From Uloborus plumipes (lineage: Eukaryota > Arthropoda > Arachnida > Araneae > Uloboridae), in NCBI GenBank assembly GCA_038373865.1, contig JAXGGA010004642.1, positions 1 to 64,000 on the forward strand: DNA of 64,000 bases, in the 5' to 3' direction. Under the pieces are notes generated by a model. It saw only the letters and a program-made list of their open reading frames with translations. It did not search any database and had not been told where the DNA came from. This document shows, piece after piece, positions 22,362-36,980 of this stretch (positions are counted from its first letter, which is position 1; each line of letters opens with the position of its first letter). The position numbers and the translations under genes were made by a program.

Positions 22362-24719
22362 TACATTATTTGTTAAGAGCCTAGAACTCAGTAAAATTTC
22401 TATGGGCGAGAAAAGCTTAACGTAGATAAGTTTAAGAAACGAAATCTACTTACTGATAATTATAATCCTGAAGAAACTCAGGTGGTAATTGAGTTTCATT
22501 CGTAGAAGTTCCCATCTGAGACCAAAATCCTACTGTGGCCATGGTGCACAAGTAGCTGGCTGAACTAAGAGCACGTCACACTGGTTAAATTGGCTTCGAT
22601 ACACCACACATTTCCACCACAAGTATAAGGATTAACACAGTATCAGCCGCCTTCATTAACTCGATTTTGAATTTATCTCGAATCAGAAATCGATTAGAAC
22701 CACATGTGCCGGAATCAAGAAACTCCGCTTGTAATTGACTTTCAATCGCTTCGCTCCACTCTTCCCTGCGAAATCAATTATTCAACGAACCGTTGTTTAC
22801 TTAGCCTGCTTTGCTGATTTGCGCAGTTGAAAAATCGAAAGTCACTCTTTTGACACATCGATATGTTTTTGGAAATCATAGCACTTTGATGATTCGTTTT
22901 TCAGGCGTCATACAAATAATTCCTTTCTTCATTTTTACATGCCGAAAAGTTACAGGCTTAAAGTCTTACAGTGATCGAAGACCTTCAACTGGCTACATAA
23001 CATTATTTATTGTAAAACTAGTGCCTTATAACGGAAAATCTAATCTACTGTTGAAGTGGTGATTTATTCCGAAAGGAATTGATAAAAACTTATAAATCTT
23101 ATAATTAAATATATTTACACAAATGTGTCAGCATTTTAAGACCGTACGTAGACAACGTTTTCAGCAATAGCTGGTGTCGTCCTATCATATCAAATAAATT
23201 AGTGCACTACATTTTTGATACATCATTAATTACGAAAGTAATAATATTTATGATTATTCATTAGGAAACCGAAATAATTCTTCTACTATCAGTAAAATCT
23301 ATAAATGCGACTTTAAAATTTGATTTTCAATTACCTATACTAATACATACATTAACTTCTACATTTAACAGCATAACTTTCTTCAGTACGTTCTTTTATT
23401 TTTATTGTTATTTTTCTGCCATACTCTTTCTTAAGTTGTATGTGAAGAATGCCAGTTCTATCATGTGAGGAATTATAATACATTTTTGGCACTTTTTTCT
23501 TAACCAATTTGTTATTTTATTTATTTATTTATTTATTATTTGTTGCTGGCGATATGTTCCTTTGAGAAAAATGTGATGGCAAAATTGCGTAAAATAATGT
23601 CTTCACATTTTGTTTCAAGTTGAATCTGTTTTTGATAAAGTAATTTAAAATGACATTTCAGCCGTCGCAATTTAGAATCAAAATGGATTATAGCTTGAAA
23701 TTCTTTCCACCTACTGTTGGAAAATTATTTTTTAATATAATATATGTTACAATGCTATCTTATCAACACTTAATGAATTTAAAAATCTTAATAAATGTAT
23801 TTATTTTACTACACCAATTATTATTTTGCTGAAGCTGTATCTACAATAACGTATATATCTCAATCGAACATTTAAATCTTTTTTTATAGCAATGACTTCG
23901 TAAAACTAGAACTCACTTAAAATATGCTTCTTCACTTTTTATAAAAGTAACATTTTTTTCAACCAGAAATTTATTAATATTTTAAGCAAATGAATTTCTC
24001 TATTATTCACGGCGAACTTTTTTTGTGTTGCACTTAATCAGTTCAGTTAAAATTTATTTTGTAAAGATTTAAAACATAGCCATACATTCCGATACTGCGT
24101 TTACACTTTTTAAATAAAAATGCTACGAACCATGTTAATTATATCCTGCTGATTTGTTTGAAAAACTTCCACGGCGTATTCCATATTATATTGCGGTGTG
24201 TTGAACATCTTCTAGAAACCAAGCATTTGCATTTTTATTTAAATCATGCAAAGAAGTTTTTTAACGTATGCACAATAAGCGTTATATTTTTATTTTGCAA
24301 TGTAATATTTGTAATGATTTAGTGCTTAGTATACTTGCTGTCGGTTTTTCTGCACAAAAATTTGAAATCGCTGATTTGTTCTTCAACTTACATAAATTGA
24401 ATAGGATGGCGGCAATTGTGTTAGTAATTGAAACATGTAAGAATTTTTCACATACAAGAAAAAATCATTGCCACATATTTTTCTTATTATTCCGTTGATT
24501 ATCTTCTTCGATTTAAAAGATGCATTAGGTGTTCCAAACCTTTAATGCGTTGATTTTTTTTTTCAATGACATCAATAAAACAGTGGGAGTTTTTGCAAGC
24601 AATTAATGAAACTGCACAAGTATACCAAAGACATTGCAGCGAAAATGTAATTGCATCACCAAAGCTATATCTTTCTGCTGTACAGCAAATATTATGAACG
24701 GAGGATTGAGACTGCAAGC
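22362..24719. other. Unassigned stretch
   Basis: The segment 22600-22850 is less AT-rich than its surroundings but has no recognisable motif. A 60-codon plus-strand frame at 23650-23832 has the composition of random AT-rich DNA. No repeat border found. Confidence 0.35.
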
Positions 24720-25420
24720 AGCATTCGTTCTCTATCGGTCTTACGGTCGTTTGGCACAGCGCTCCTTCGTATCACTTCCCGCCGTCCCTGATGCCGGATC
24801 ACCGATTCGCCGCTAGAGGTCGCAAAGCTTTGTCACGTGCGCCGCGAAAGAACGATTAACAACGATGGATAAAACACGAAAGTCGACATATCTTATTATT
24901 TTTTTATTGTTAATGTTTTTTCCTAATGAGCGAGTGTTGAGATTGTGTATCTCGAGACATTATTTCAAAAAGATAATAACATTTTCTTTAAATCTAATTT
25001 CAGATATATTATTCGGCATGGAATAAAAAGATAACGTACAACGCCATCTACTGGAGTGCGACAGCACTAGCGCGAAGCTATGAAACGATTGTCGAGTCGT
25101 GAATTCGTTCAGGTTCGGATTGAATTTTCGATGTTTTCATGACGCTCGAAAAGCTTCTGTAGCGAATATTTTACATGGGTCGCTCTCGTGGTAAAGACAT
25201 AGGAACGAAATAGAGAGAGAGAGAGAAAGAGAGGCGCAAGATGAGAATTCTTGCCCTGGTGAAAAGATTGGAAACAGCCGGGTCGTGTCACGTGATGAAA
25301 GATTGCTTGACGTCATCTATTGAGTGAAGCAACTAGTGGCCAATTGCAGCCCGGCATTAGATGAGCTGAGCGATGAAAGGAGAGGTTTGGATAGCATTTT
25401 CAATGAAATTGAGCGTTTCT
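24720..25420. promoter_or_regulatory. CpG-, E-box- and GAGA-containing island, possible promoter or enhancer
   Basis: Two GC-richer patches (24730-24860 and 25040-25380) stand out from the AT-rich surroundings and contain many CpGs. The second holds a GAGAGAGAGAGA tract at about 25213-25230, a CACGTG E-box near 25290 and TTGACGTCAT near 25308. An additional CACGTG occurs near 24834. These are classes of site (GAGA factor, bHLH, CREB/ATF) found in arthropod promoters. There is no convincing downstream coding exon: a 28-codon frame starts at 25240 but ends quickly. This is an inference from composition and motif clustering, not a demonstrated promoter. Confidence 0.3.
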
Positions 25421-27078
25421 ATTTCGGGGACAGAATTTCAAGAGGTTGCATCATAATTAGCTGTTAATTGCAGTTTAATAAAGTCATTCAGTTTTGAATG
25501 ATTTATTTTAGGGGAATACATTCTCATTTTTTGTCTACATTTTCGCTTCCATTTTAAATTAATAATGAGCGCATCATTTACCAAATGCGAATGCTGAATA
25601 ATAAATTGAAAAGAAAAAAGATGCTTTGTGTTTAATATGGCGGGAAAATGCCATGAAAAAGGCTCATAAAAATGTTTCAATTTCCTTTACTTTTAAAGCC
25701 ATACAGCACAAGAAAGGAAATTGCCTTTTTTAAATAAATTAATTTTGTAAGTTTTTGTGATAAAATGCACAAATTATTTGCAGTCATTTTTTTTAATGCA
25801 GAAACAAATCTCGCTTATTATATCTGTTTGCACTAATAAACTCTTTGAATTTCGCATTTCTTATTAACCGATAAATAAGCAATATTAGACAAACATCATT
25901 TTTTCTACCATTAATGCAATTGCAAACAGTACTTTACCACTCTATATATGAAGTGGGAGAAATGTGAAAATGTTTTTAAAAAAAGTTTTTTTATTATTGC
26001 ATATTTTTAATTATAAAACAGGCAAAATTGGAGAAATGTATTGAAGTGAAATAAAGAAGAAGCAAAAGAAAAGGGAAATAACGAAGGAAATAGCATTTGA
26101 AAGTTCCTTTTTGTTGCTTGTTTTCCCAATAAGTTTAAAGATTGGAACTATTAGGATGATTCAAATTGTTTAATCATATGGAGTGATTGCTGACCCGTCT
26201 TTTACAGTATTCTACAATAATCAGATAGCAGATAAAAATAGTTGTAAGCATCTAAAGAAAAAAACTTTAACCCGTTAAAAAAAGGAAAGTAATATAGTTT
26301 TGCTCTAGTCATTGAAATTTCTTTGTAGTTTCTTACTTATTTAAAAATCATACAGAATTAAGTCCTATCATTTTTGCAAAATAACTCGTCCTTTTAAAGT
26401 TTATTTCTATTTATTTTTTAAACATACTTGTCATTTTCTGTTCTTATAATTTTCAGAATTTGTGCGCTATAATAGCAATGGTTAAATTCGCATTTAATTA
26501 TTTCAAATTTATTTTAAACGAATTATACAAAATTTTTTCGTGAAAGGTTTACTGTTGGGAATAAAATATTAGACCAAATATTTCAAAAAAGAAGTTGGGA
26601 TCATCCCAAAATCAACATTTCTGAAAGGGCATTTGCGTACACCTGTAGATAGTGAGTGAGATTTCCTTATGGTACATGAAATTTAGTTCAATAATCCACG
26701 GCATTGTTAAATGACTTGTTTCACAGCTCTTAATCATACTAATACAAAGGCTCCCAGCCTCTTGGTCGCATAATACATTCGTTTTTCATCCATTCAAAAA
26801 TATATAATGGCACACAGTTTTTTAAAAGAAAATGACAGCTCATATATATCGGGGGAAATTGCTTGTAAGAAATATTTTGTAGAAGAAAACATATCAGCAT
26901 TTTTAATTTAATATATAGCTATAGTAAACTTTTTGTTAGTTTTATTAATAAGAGGATATTTCTTAAATTATTTAATGACAAATTGTTAAGATCCCACACA
27001 TTAAAATTGCAGTTACTATATGTGCCACTTTTCTTTAATAAAAAAAAGTGTTTGCCGATTTGCGTTGACGGCAAGCGT
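25421..27078. other. Unassigned AT-rich stretch
   Basis: No recognised gene or repeat. Confidence 0.4.
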
Positions 27079-29208
<2,130 letters not shown>

Positions 29209-29558
29209 CCGCAAAAAATGGACTGTTATTTTTACAGTATAATACTGGCAGCCGAGGTTCCAATTTTAAAACTGTAAAATGGATAGTAATAAACTGTAAA
29301 ACTGGCATATTTACAGTTTATCGCCGTAAAATTTAGCTGTATTATACTGTAAAAACAACAGTATAATACTAGCAGTAGAGGTTCCAGTTTAAAACTGTAA
29401 AATACACGGTAATAAACCTCAAAATTAGCAATTTTACAATTCATTAGTGTAAAATTAGCAATTTTCAGTTTAGTACTATAAAATTCGCAATTTTTACAGT
29501 TTATTACAAGAAAATTAGGTGTAGTATACTGTAAAAACAGCATTAATTTTTTACAGTG
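29209..29558. mobile_element. ACTGTAAA-family MITE copy
   Basis: A 350-bp copy. Left part reads GCAAAAAATGGACTG then TTTTTACAGTATAATACTGG with GGCAGCCGAGGTTCCAATTT; the right end is TTTTTTACAGTG at 29547-29558. A 116-codon minus-strand frame across it, full of NCK and ANF repeats, reflects the repeated CTGTAAAATTAGCAA units and not a protein. Confidence 0.8.
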
Positions 29559-31112
29559 TAGAGTCCAAAATGGATTAACCACGATAAACCAGGGTTGATT
29601 GCATCTCGCAAAAGAAGTATTTGTAGAAAAGAGAAGCTGTTCTTCCTACTACAGGTTATAAAAAAATTCTACATGTACGTATCAAAAATAGTTATTATTT
29701 AATTAAAAAAGGAAGGTAAGATGAACAAAAGAACCAAAAGATAAATTGAAAAGCAGTAAAGCAGCTCATTTTTTATTAATCGAAGGTTCTGTTTGGGTTG
29801 CCCTGTTATTGTGAGCTTCCACGCAACGAAGAGCTTTGACTCTGCTTGTACTGCAAAAGTTAATTCCTATACGTAAGGATATAAATAGAATTCGATTTAT
29901 TTCTGTTTTGAATTTAAAACGCATGCAAAAATAACTGAATTGCTATCATGCTCTGACGCAATGCAGCGTGTAAGAAATAACTTCACACTTTAGTTCAGAA
30001 TTTAAAAAGCGGAAAGTATCAATTTTTAATCTAAAGAAATAATTTTGAGACTAAACTTTAATCTGAAAATTGTAGTTAATGCAAAGCTTCTAAAATGTAG
30101 CTGATAATCAAAAATGGAATTTATTCTATTCTATGTTATAAATAGAGAACTGCGGTTATCGAAATATTATTTTCTAAGGTCAGGAATTTATAGTTTATTA
30201 AATTGAAAGTTCTTTTATTTAGCGGATAGTCTAAAATATGAAACTAATCGCCCTTTATATTCCAAAAAGAAAACTATGGTTCAAGAATTTTGATTTTCGA
30301 AAATTAGTCAGCATTTTATAGTTTATTACTGTAAATCTTCTTTATTTATCGGATGATCAAAAATAAATCTGCACCGTATATTCTAAATATTAGACTATGT
30401 TCTAGGATTTTCATGTAAAAAAAGCCTATCAAATGATCTTGTAGCTCATTGTCACTTAGACCAAAGCCAATATTCCGTTATCATTTGTTATGCTTGTTAT
30501 TATTGCTTGTTCTTATTTTTTTTATTGAAGTTAAAAGCATCAAACTTGAGTAAGATTTTGCTCGATTTTTTCTGTAACTATTTCATTGCTTTACTAAGAT
30601 CCTGAAGTATAACCGAGGTACGATTTTCCATTTCTGGAATATTTAGTTGCAGTTGATTCCTCTGTACAACATATATTGCATAACAAAAAGGTTACCATTT
30701 AATATAAAGTAATAAGCTGCTGTGTTTAAAATGTTGATACATAAATTTGTTACAATCTACATTCATGTCGCAAATTTAACACCCTTTCAGTTCACCACTG
30801 TCTATTTTTATATAAACTTTAAAATTCTTACTAATGCAAGCAAACTTGAACTTATTTAGAAAAGATCATAAGCCGTTCACTATTTTTTTTAATCAAAAGG
30901 TACCAAAACATTGTTTTCTCAAATCAAAAAGATTCATACATTACCAAAAAGAAATAAATGAACATATCCAGGAACTTACCTAAAAAGAAATAAGAAAGAA
31001 TCATTAATATGCATTCGTTTTTCAACATTAATAAGCATACAGATCATTTTCTGTCACTTTCAAATCATAACTATATTACCAGATAAAAATATAAAAGTGG
31101 GAATAAAAGAAC
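29559..31112. other. Unassigned AT-rich stretch
   Basis: No gene or repeat border recognised. Confidence 0.4.
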
Positions 31113-31114
31113 TA

Positions 31115-31208
31115 TAGTTGGGGCAAAGCAAACCTGGCAGGATTGTGTAAGCTACTCAGGTCCTAATCATAGTATTGCGTCTGAGCCAAGTAACGTTTGC
31201 CCCAACTG
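31115..31208. mobile_element. 94-bp MITE (AGTTGGGGCAAA ends)
   Basis: Left end TAGTTGGGGCAAAGCAAAC; right end read inward CAGTTGGGGCAAACGTTAC. TA flanks both sides (31113-31114, 31209-31210). Tiny non-autonomous element of the TA-target group, no coding capacity. Confidence 0.75.
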
Positions 31209-31210
31209 TA

Positions 31211-32121
31211 GACATTTTCTTTTTCTTCATTATTACTCCCTTTTGTTTTTCATTGTTCTATTTTTTTTTTTTTTGTATTTATGTTTGGTAGGTACATTAA
31301 TTTAAATATGTCACACGTTTATGAAATTATTATTTCGAAATTTATTAATAGTGTCATAGGTTAAGAATATTATTAACACTACAAGAAAATTAAATGGAAA
31401 AATATAGGTAACCCAGAGTTATTTCTGGTTTATTTCATCAGCTAAACAAACGGAAACGTTCCCAAACTTGTTTATATCAACTCAGCGTATAAAATGGGAA
31501 TGCTATGATACTATACCCTGTGTAACGAGAAGAGGCTGCTGGAAGTAATTTCCTCCTCTCCGCACTTTTCCCCTGATGGTTGTCATAGTTACGGCGTCAT
31601 GAACTTTTCTCCCACTTAGTTTTTGCAACAATGGTTAAATGCAAACGATTAAAATTGCTTTGTGCGTAACCTCTTATTCAATCAACGTAAAAAAAAACTC
31701 TTTTAAGTATTTATGTAACGCTTATTCGTGATGGTATGTCTTGCTAAAACAAACTATTTAGCACTAGATTTGTTAGAAAACAATTAGAAATAACTGAGGT
31801 AATAATGATATAAATAAAAGCGTAAGCCCAATTCGATAAACATGAAATAAATGAAATGCCTCAACAGCAGTGTATAAAAAAAAAAGAGTGGAACGGTTGT
31901 CTTTCGTGCAGTTTCCATGGAGATGATACAAAATTTCTAAAATTGATGCGACTATTTAAAAGCAACCGATTAAATCTGGGTTTAACTTAGCTGTGAATGA
32001 ACATTTCGTTTTTCTATTTTCATCCAAATGTTAAATTGATAATTCTGTTGTCACTAGTTTGATTTTCACATTCTTAGTTGGCAACACGTAATTTTTGTTT
32101 ATTGCGTTTTATCAACTTCTA
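31211..32121. other. Unassigned AT-rich stretch
   Basis: Apart from a T-run near 31261-31274 nothing stands out. Confidence 0.4.
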
Positions 32122-32260
32122 TCTACTTATATTAAAAACTGAGTATCTTTCTAACTATCTTTCTAACTATCTTTCTTTCTAACTATCTTTCTATGTCACG
32201 CTTCTTTCTCCTGAACGCCAATGAACTGAAAGTCGAACCAGGTACCGATAGATAGGTAAT
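32122..32260 (+). mobile_element. Helitron-like 5' end fragment with a 12-bp repeat
   Basis: Starts TCTACTTATATTAAAAACTG directly after an A, identical for at least 20 bases to the start of the element at 32729. It then runs into about three copies of ATCTTTCTAACT (32147-32196). The right border is uncertain because no 3' hairpin follows before the next element. Confidence 0.45.
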
Positions 32261-32501
32261 TTTTCAAGCTTCATTAGTTTCAATCTATATAATTATACGA
32301 TTTTAATTAGCGAAGATATCAATTAATAAGTAGTCAAGTTTAAAGCGATTAAGCCTAATAAATGATTAAATATGAAATCCATTCTTGCATTGCAAAACGT
32401 GGTTGCCATGCCATGAAACAATAATAAAAATGAAAATGAGAATTTTGAATGAAGGCTTAACTAAATCAAACACGAAACTCATAAGCGGGCGACTTAGGCA
32501 G

Positions 32502-32659
32502 GAATTCAAGTGAAACACGGACGATCGCAACTCACCAATGCAATCGCAAATTCCAAAATTTGGATTCAAGTGAAACGAATTCACTTGAATTCGACTTACA
32601 GTAGCGGTTGCAATATGCGATCGCCTCGAAGCGACTGCAATGGTGTTTCACTTGAATTC
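32502..32659. mobile_element. MITE with GAATTCAAGTGAAACAC inverted repeats
   Basis: GAATTCAAGTGAAACAC at 32502-32518 is inverted exactly at 32643-32659. A further copy of the same phrase (TTCAAGTGAAAC at about 32565-32577) sits in the middle as part of a palindrome with GAATTCACTTGAATTC. True borders may extend some 8 bp outward (TAGGCAG on the left, CGGCCCTTA on the right). Confidence 0.7.
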
Positions 32660-32728
32660 GGCCCTTACATAGTATTTTTATCGCTAGCTACTTGTAATAT
32701 TTTGAAACATTCATTTGTTGAAGAGCCA

Positions 32729-33317
32729 TCTACTTATATTAAAAACTGAGTATCAATGTCTGCTTTTTCTCCTTTGAGCGAGCTGAACCAAGGGCGGATC
32801 CAGCTTCTGGTTAAGGAGGGGGTCATTTTCGGAAAGGGGGGGTCAAAGTGCAATTTTTGTGCAAAAATGGGGTGGTTTGGCAGTTTTTTCGTAAAATAAG
32901 TCCCAAAAATGCAATTTTTTGCTATATTTGGTCGGTTAAGGGGGGGGGGGTCATGATCCCCATGACCCCACTCTGGATCCGCGCCTGAGCTGAACTTACT
33001 GAAACTTTCCTCACCATCTTGAAGGCGCGAAGCATCTCAATAATTCGAATGATTTTTTTTATACAGGAGAAAAGTAAAGGCGTGAAGCGCCTGTTAGCGA
33101 GCCGCCTTGGCGGGGAGTAGTTTCTTGACATTTTCCTCACTACTTTCAGGGCACGAAGTGCCCGTGCAACGCCGGGCCACGTTCGTGGTACGTCTTGAAA
33201 TCGAATGAACATTAAATTATATCAAATAAAACTTCAGAATGAGGTAAAAGTTAGAGAGGGGGGGACGTTATGCATCAACATGCCGCAGGAAGCTAATCTA
33301 GCTGCCCTGGCAGCTAG
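32729..33317 (+). mobile_element. Helitron-like element containing a nested hAT MITE
   Basis: Begins TCTACTTATATTAAAAACTG after an A and ends with the hairpin CTAGCTGCC-CT-GGCAGCTAG (33298-33317), whose last four bases CTAG precede a T. A-TC...CTRR-T with a 3' hairpin is the pattern of Helitrons, which move by rolling-circle replication and leave no target duplication. The interior has related pieces (GGCGCGAAGC near 33024, GGCGTGAAGCGCC near 33079, GGCACGAAGTGCCC near 33150). No Rep/helicase is encoded. Classification rests on ends alone, and here the hairpin abuts the terminus instead of lying about 10 bp inside it. Confidence 0.5.
32789..32987. mobile_element. 199-bp hAT MITE nested in the Helitron-like element
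   Basis: Flanked by the exact 8-bp duplication AGCTGAAC (32781-32788 and 32988-32995). Ends are CAAGGGCGGATCCAG and, read inward from the right, CAGGCGCGGATCCAG. The interior is G-rich (GGGGGTC tracts). Its size and duplication fit a hAT-derived MITE. Confidence 0.85.
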
Positions 33318-35066
33318 TTAATTTTTAATTGCTGTAATTCAAGCGGCATTGGTCGCCAAAATGTATTAAGCAATTTAAGGTTTTTTTTACCTTTAAATAA
33401 ATATTTCATTGAATAATTCTTCACTGAATAAAGTTTGAATAGATTCTTTTAAGATGAATTAGCAGTAGTAAAATATTTCTATTCATTAAAAAAAATAAGG
33501 AAACTGACTAGAAAATGATGTATTTGTTCAACGATTGGAAATTTTCACTTCCTAGGTTAGTACACTTTTCTTTTCCCCTCCCCGACCCCTCCCACCAAAA
33601 AAAAGGAACTGATCCGAAACCATTTCGATTCTCACAGTGAAAAAAAATACATATATCAATTTAAAATATTTTTTATGTCATATGCCGAATGCTAAAATTT
33701 CTAAACCATGTTATGAAGTCTTGAATACCATGCTTAGGTGTTGATTCAGTGGTTGGTCTACTCTACATCGAACACTCAACCAATCATGAGATTGTATTGT
33801 ATTTCAAATCAATCAGTGATCTAATTTTATTTTCTCCTATTCACTGCTTGGTATACTCTACATCGCACACTCAATCACGAGATTATATTTAAAATCTCTA
33901 AGTGACCTAATTTTATTTTTCCGAAACAAAATCAAAATTACCAACATTCAAGCTTTAAAATATTTAGCAAATCTCGCAAGAAAGTATCATTTACTGCCCG
34001 ATTTGACTTTTAGCTGCGAAAAAGTGTTAATTAAATTCTCACTTAAAGTCTTTTCTTTAAAAAAAAAAGAAATCCGTTTTTCTGAAAGAATTATTTTTCC
34101 TTTAACATACAACCCAGTGAAATATCCATTATGGTAACGATTGGCATGGGACATAGCCATCAACGTCAGCTGTGGGAAATACGGGAAGCTGGAAAAGAAA
34201 GAAATACAAAGGAGAAAAGAAAGCGATAGAGAGAAATTCTCCCATTCATCTCCTAGAAAACAGCAGTCAATGCTTATACGCATCAAGCTCCGGTTTCTTT
34301 TTTTTTTTTTTCTTAGGTAACATTAAAGCAGTTAATTTTCACACGTTGTATGTTTTTTCAAAGAACGTTTTTGCTGAGAATCGTAAAATGTTGTTATCAG
34401 GAGTTAGTGGACGAAACATTGTTAAAGTTTTAGATAAATTAGTAGCGTAGAAAGATGAAGTGGAGGTACTATTCTAAGAGTGAGTTAAAAGTATCGGAAC
34501 GTTTGATGTCGTCCATTTTCGGTTGAATATATAACGGAGAGTTGAAGATAATTCGATGGTGGGAGGAATGGGACAGCTTCATTTATGTCCAAAATAGGAT
34601 GCAAAACTAATATTTCTAGCTATTTCAGTACATAGTTTTATGCCCTTGCTTGCTTCTAAACTGCTTCTTATTCTGGTGCTTTAGAAAGAGCTTTTATTTT
34701 TATTGCTCTCGCGGTCACATACTTTCTAATAATCTACTCATTTTATCGAAAGTCATATTATTTTCCTTTCAATGGTGTATATTTCAACTTAAACCTTTTG
34801 ACTTTCTTCCGTTTGAGACGGAATTTATTACAGTTGTCACCAAGGTTTCGTTCGTCACTCTCAAATGTTGGCATTAATATTCTATGACATATTTTCATTG
34901 TACAAGAGTCGGGAGGAGTGAAACATCTAAATCAAAAAATCTATGCTATTCAAAAATGATTGACGAAGAATTGAAATGTTTTCTCTAAGAGAAATGTTTC
35001 ACTTCTATCCTGTGTCTTTACGGGCGCCCTATTTCTCGCACTTTTTTGTGTTTGCATGTTATTTAC
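33318..35066. other. Unassigned stretch
   Basis: A phrase around CTACATCGAACACTCAA is repeated near 33762 and 33853 (about 90 bp apart), a degenerate local duplication. Opposing frames at 33987-34450 show no known motif. Confidence 0.4.
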
Positions 35067-35245
35067 TACACTGTTAAAAATTCAGGAAACTTTTACGGTA
35101 AATGTTACTGTAAAATGTAGCGTTTACGATATAGAAAATTTTTACAGTAAATTGTACCGATAAAAAAAATTGCGATTTGATCACCACGTGACTGACTGTG
35201 CGAGGCTTATGATACCCTATTTATGCTCACCTATTGTATCTCATC

Positions 35246-35297
35246 TGGTATAGTGGATAGAAATCAGTGTGTAAAAATTGGGTCCTGGGTTCAGTCC
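35246..35297 (+). promoter_or_regulatory. tRNA-like A and B boxes inside the MITE
   Basis: TGGTATAGTGG (35246-35256) fits the A-box consensus TRGYNNARNNG at every position. GGTTCAGTCC (35288-35297) fits the B box with one mismatch. Their spacing of 42 bases is that of a tRNA gene. The segment is tRNA-derived, but the acceptor stem does not close well, so it is not called as a tRNA gene. Confidence 0.55.
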
Positions 35298-35371
35298 TTA
35301 TCGTTCGCATCTTGCGCTTTTTAACTCTCGTTTTCTCTACCGGAAAATTTTACAGTAAAAAAAGTTTTTAA

Positions 35372-35412
35372 GGTAAAAGTTACTGGCAACATGTATGCCA
35401 GTAACTTTTACC
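35372..35412. repeat. Perfect 17-bp hairpin
   Basis: GGTAAAAGTTACTGGCA and its exact complement are separated by 7 bases (ACATGTA). It is part of the MITE at 35069-35441. Confidence 0.85.
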
Positions 35413-35443
35413 CTAAAATTTCAGGAAAATTTTTAACAGTGTA

Positions 35444-36980
35444 GCTAAAAGAAAAAAGTATTGAAATTTTTTGCGCTGCACTATAGTCAAATCTAATTTA
35501 GGAAAGGAAAGTAAAATTTTTGAGAGCTGTCATACTCTTACGGATTCTCCATTAAAAGTTAGGAGAAAAATTCGTAAGAGACATTTATATTTTGATTTCA
35601 TGAGCTAAAAAAGTTTGATTGCGTATGTTTTTGAGTGAATTTGAGAAGTTGGCTGAAGCATTTGTTAACAAGTAATCAAATTTGCACAAATACGCCATGG
35701 TATTCGTTCATCTCTAAGTATCTGTTGTAATCTAGGAATAATGCTGAAGTTTAGGAGTAAGAATCATATGTGTTATAAGAACTGATACTAAATCAAAACA
35801 AAAAGTAAGAAAGACATGATAAAAATCATAAATACGGTTTTCATGTGAAATAAGTAGTTCACTCATTTCATTGTAAATATTTTAATAGTATTTCATAGGA
35901 AGGATACGACTCACTTCTTTTGACAATAGGCGTACAATATTTGATAATAAAGCTTCTGAATATATTTAATTTTTACAAACGAAAAAAGGAAGAAAAAAAA
36001 ACATTTATTGCTGCCCGGACACCATTAAATACAAGCCATGAGCTTTGGTGTATAATTAAGGATTGCAAATAATAGAATTTTATTTTAATTACCTTGAGTA
36101 AAAAGAAATGGACTACTATTTTTACCAATTTGTCAAAATAGTTTTTTTTTTTTTCAGCTTTGTTATTATAACAAGTTTCGAGGAGTGAAACATTGCAAAA
36201 AGCCAATTTTGAAGCAATAGAATTTTCAAAAGAAATAAAAAATTCCGTCTTTCTACCTGTTGACAGCGGTTTTTTAAAAATTACAATAAACTTTCTTAAA
36301 ACAAACGTTTTTGCACGTAAAACATTTTAACTGAATTGCTCGAATATTAATCCTGATTTCTAAAATGGCCTTACCGTGTTTCGTATCAACTAAAAGCACG
36401 TTATTATGTACTATTTATGAAGATTTTGCGAAGTTTCTTTTGCAGTAGGGAATGAGGCACAACTGTCCAACTAAATACAATCAAGTTAATTTTTTAAATG
36501 GCAGTAATGCACTTCGCAGTTATCATTTGATTTTCATTTTTCAGCAATGTTTTGCTCACAGCACCCTATTGTAAAAAACGTCTATTTTCTCAAGACTTTC
36601 AGAAGAAAGAAGCAGAAAAAAGCAGACTTGGAGCACACACCGCTAAAACTGCAAGGAAGAAATAAATAAAAAATAAACAACTTATGTATTGCATACTAGA
36701 TCGCTTAACCACTCAATCATAATTCCACTAATTTCTGCTTGAATTATAGCCCAGTTCTCTTAAAAATGGATGCATGTGTAACTGCGAGTTCAGTATCCTT
36801 ACTTTCATTAAAACAAATATGTTACCAAAATAGATTCCATTAATGAAAATAAAAATCCCACCAAACTATTTCCCGTTTGCCATGAGTTTACAAAACTCAT
36901 ATCTGCAAAAGACGAAATTTAACTGACATTTCCATCCATTCTTTTGATCCTCAACATCAAGCGAGTAATTTCTTCGCCCA
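35444..36980. other. Unassigned AT-rich stretch
   Basis: Nothing recognisable except a T-run near 36142-36157. Confidence 0.4.

Larger units (their letters stand above)
35069..35441. mobile_element. MITE with CACTGTTAAAAATT ends carrying a tRNA-like core
   Basis: Left end CACTGTTAAAAATT is inverted exactly at the right end (35428-35441), with TA on both sides. The interior has a tRNA-like promoter (35246-35297) and, near the right end, a perfect 17-bp hairpin (35372-35388 with 35396-35412). Total 373 bp, non-coding. Confidence 0.75.

Noticed and set aside
29232..29582. A 116-codon minus-strand frame rich in NCK and ANF
   Set aside because: It is the translation of repeated CTGTAAAATTAGCAA units in an ACTGTAAA-family MITE; similar frames appear in the copy at 47890-48200.
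35240..35310. A true tRNA gene
   Set aside because: A and B boxes fit, but no acceptor stem closes and the anticodon arm is poor; treated as tRNA-derived sequence in a MITE.
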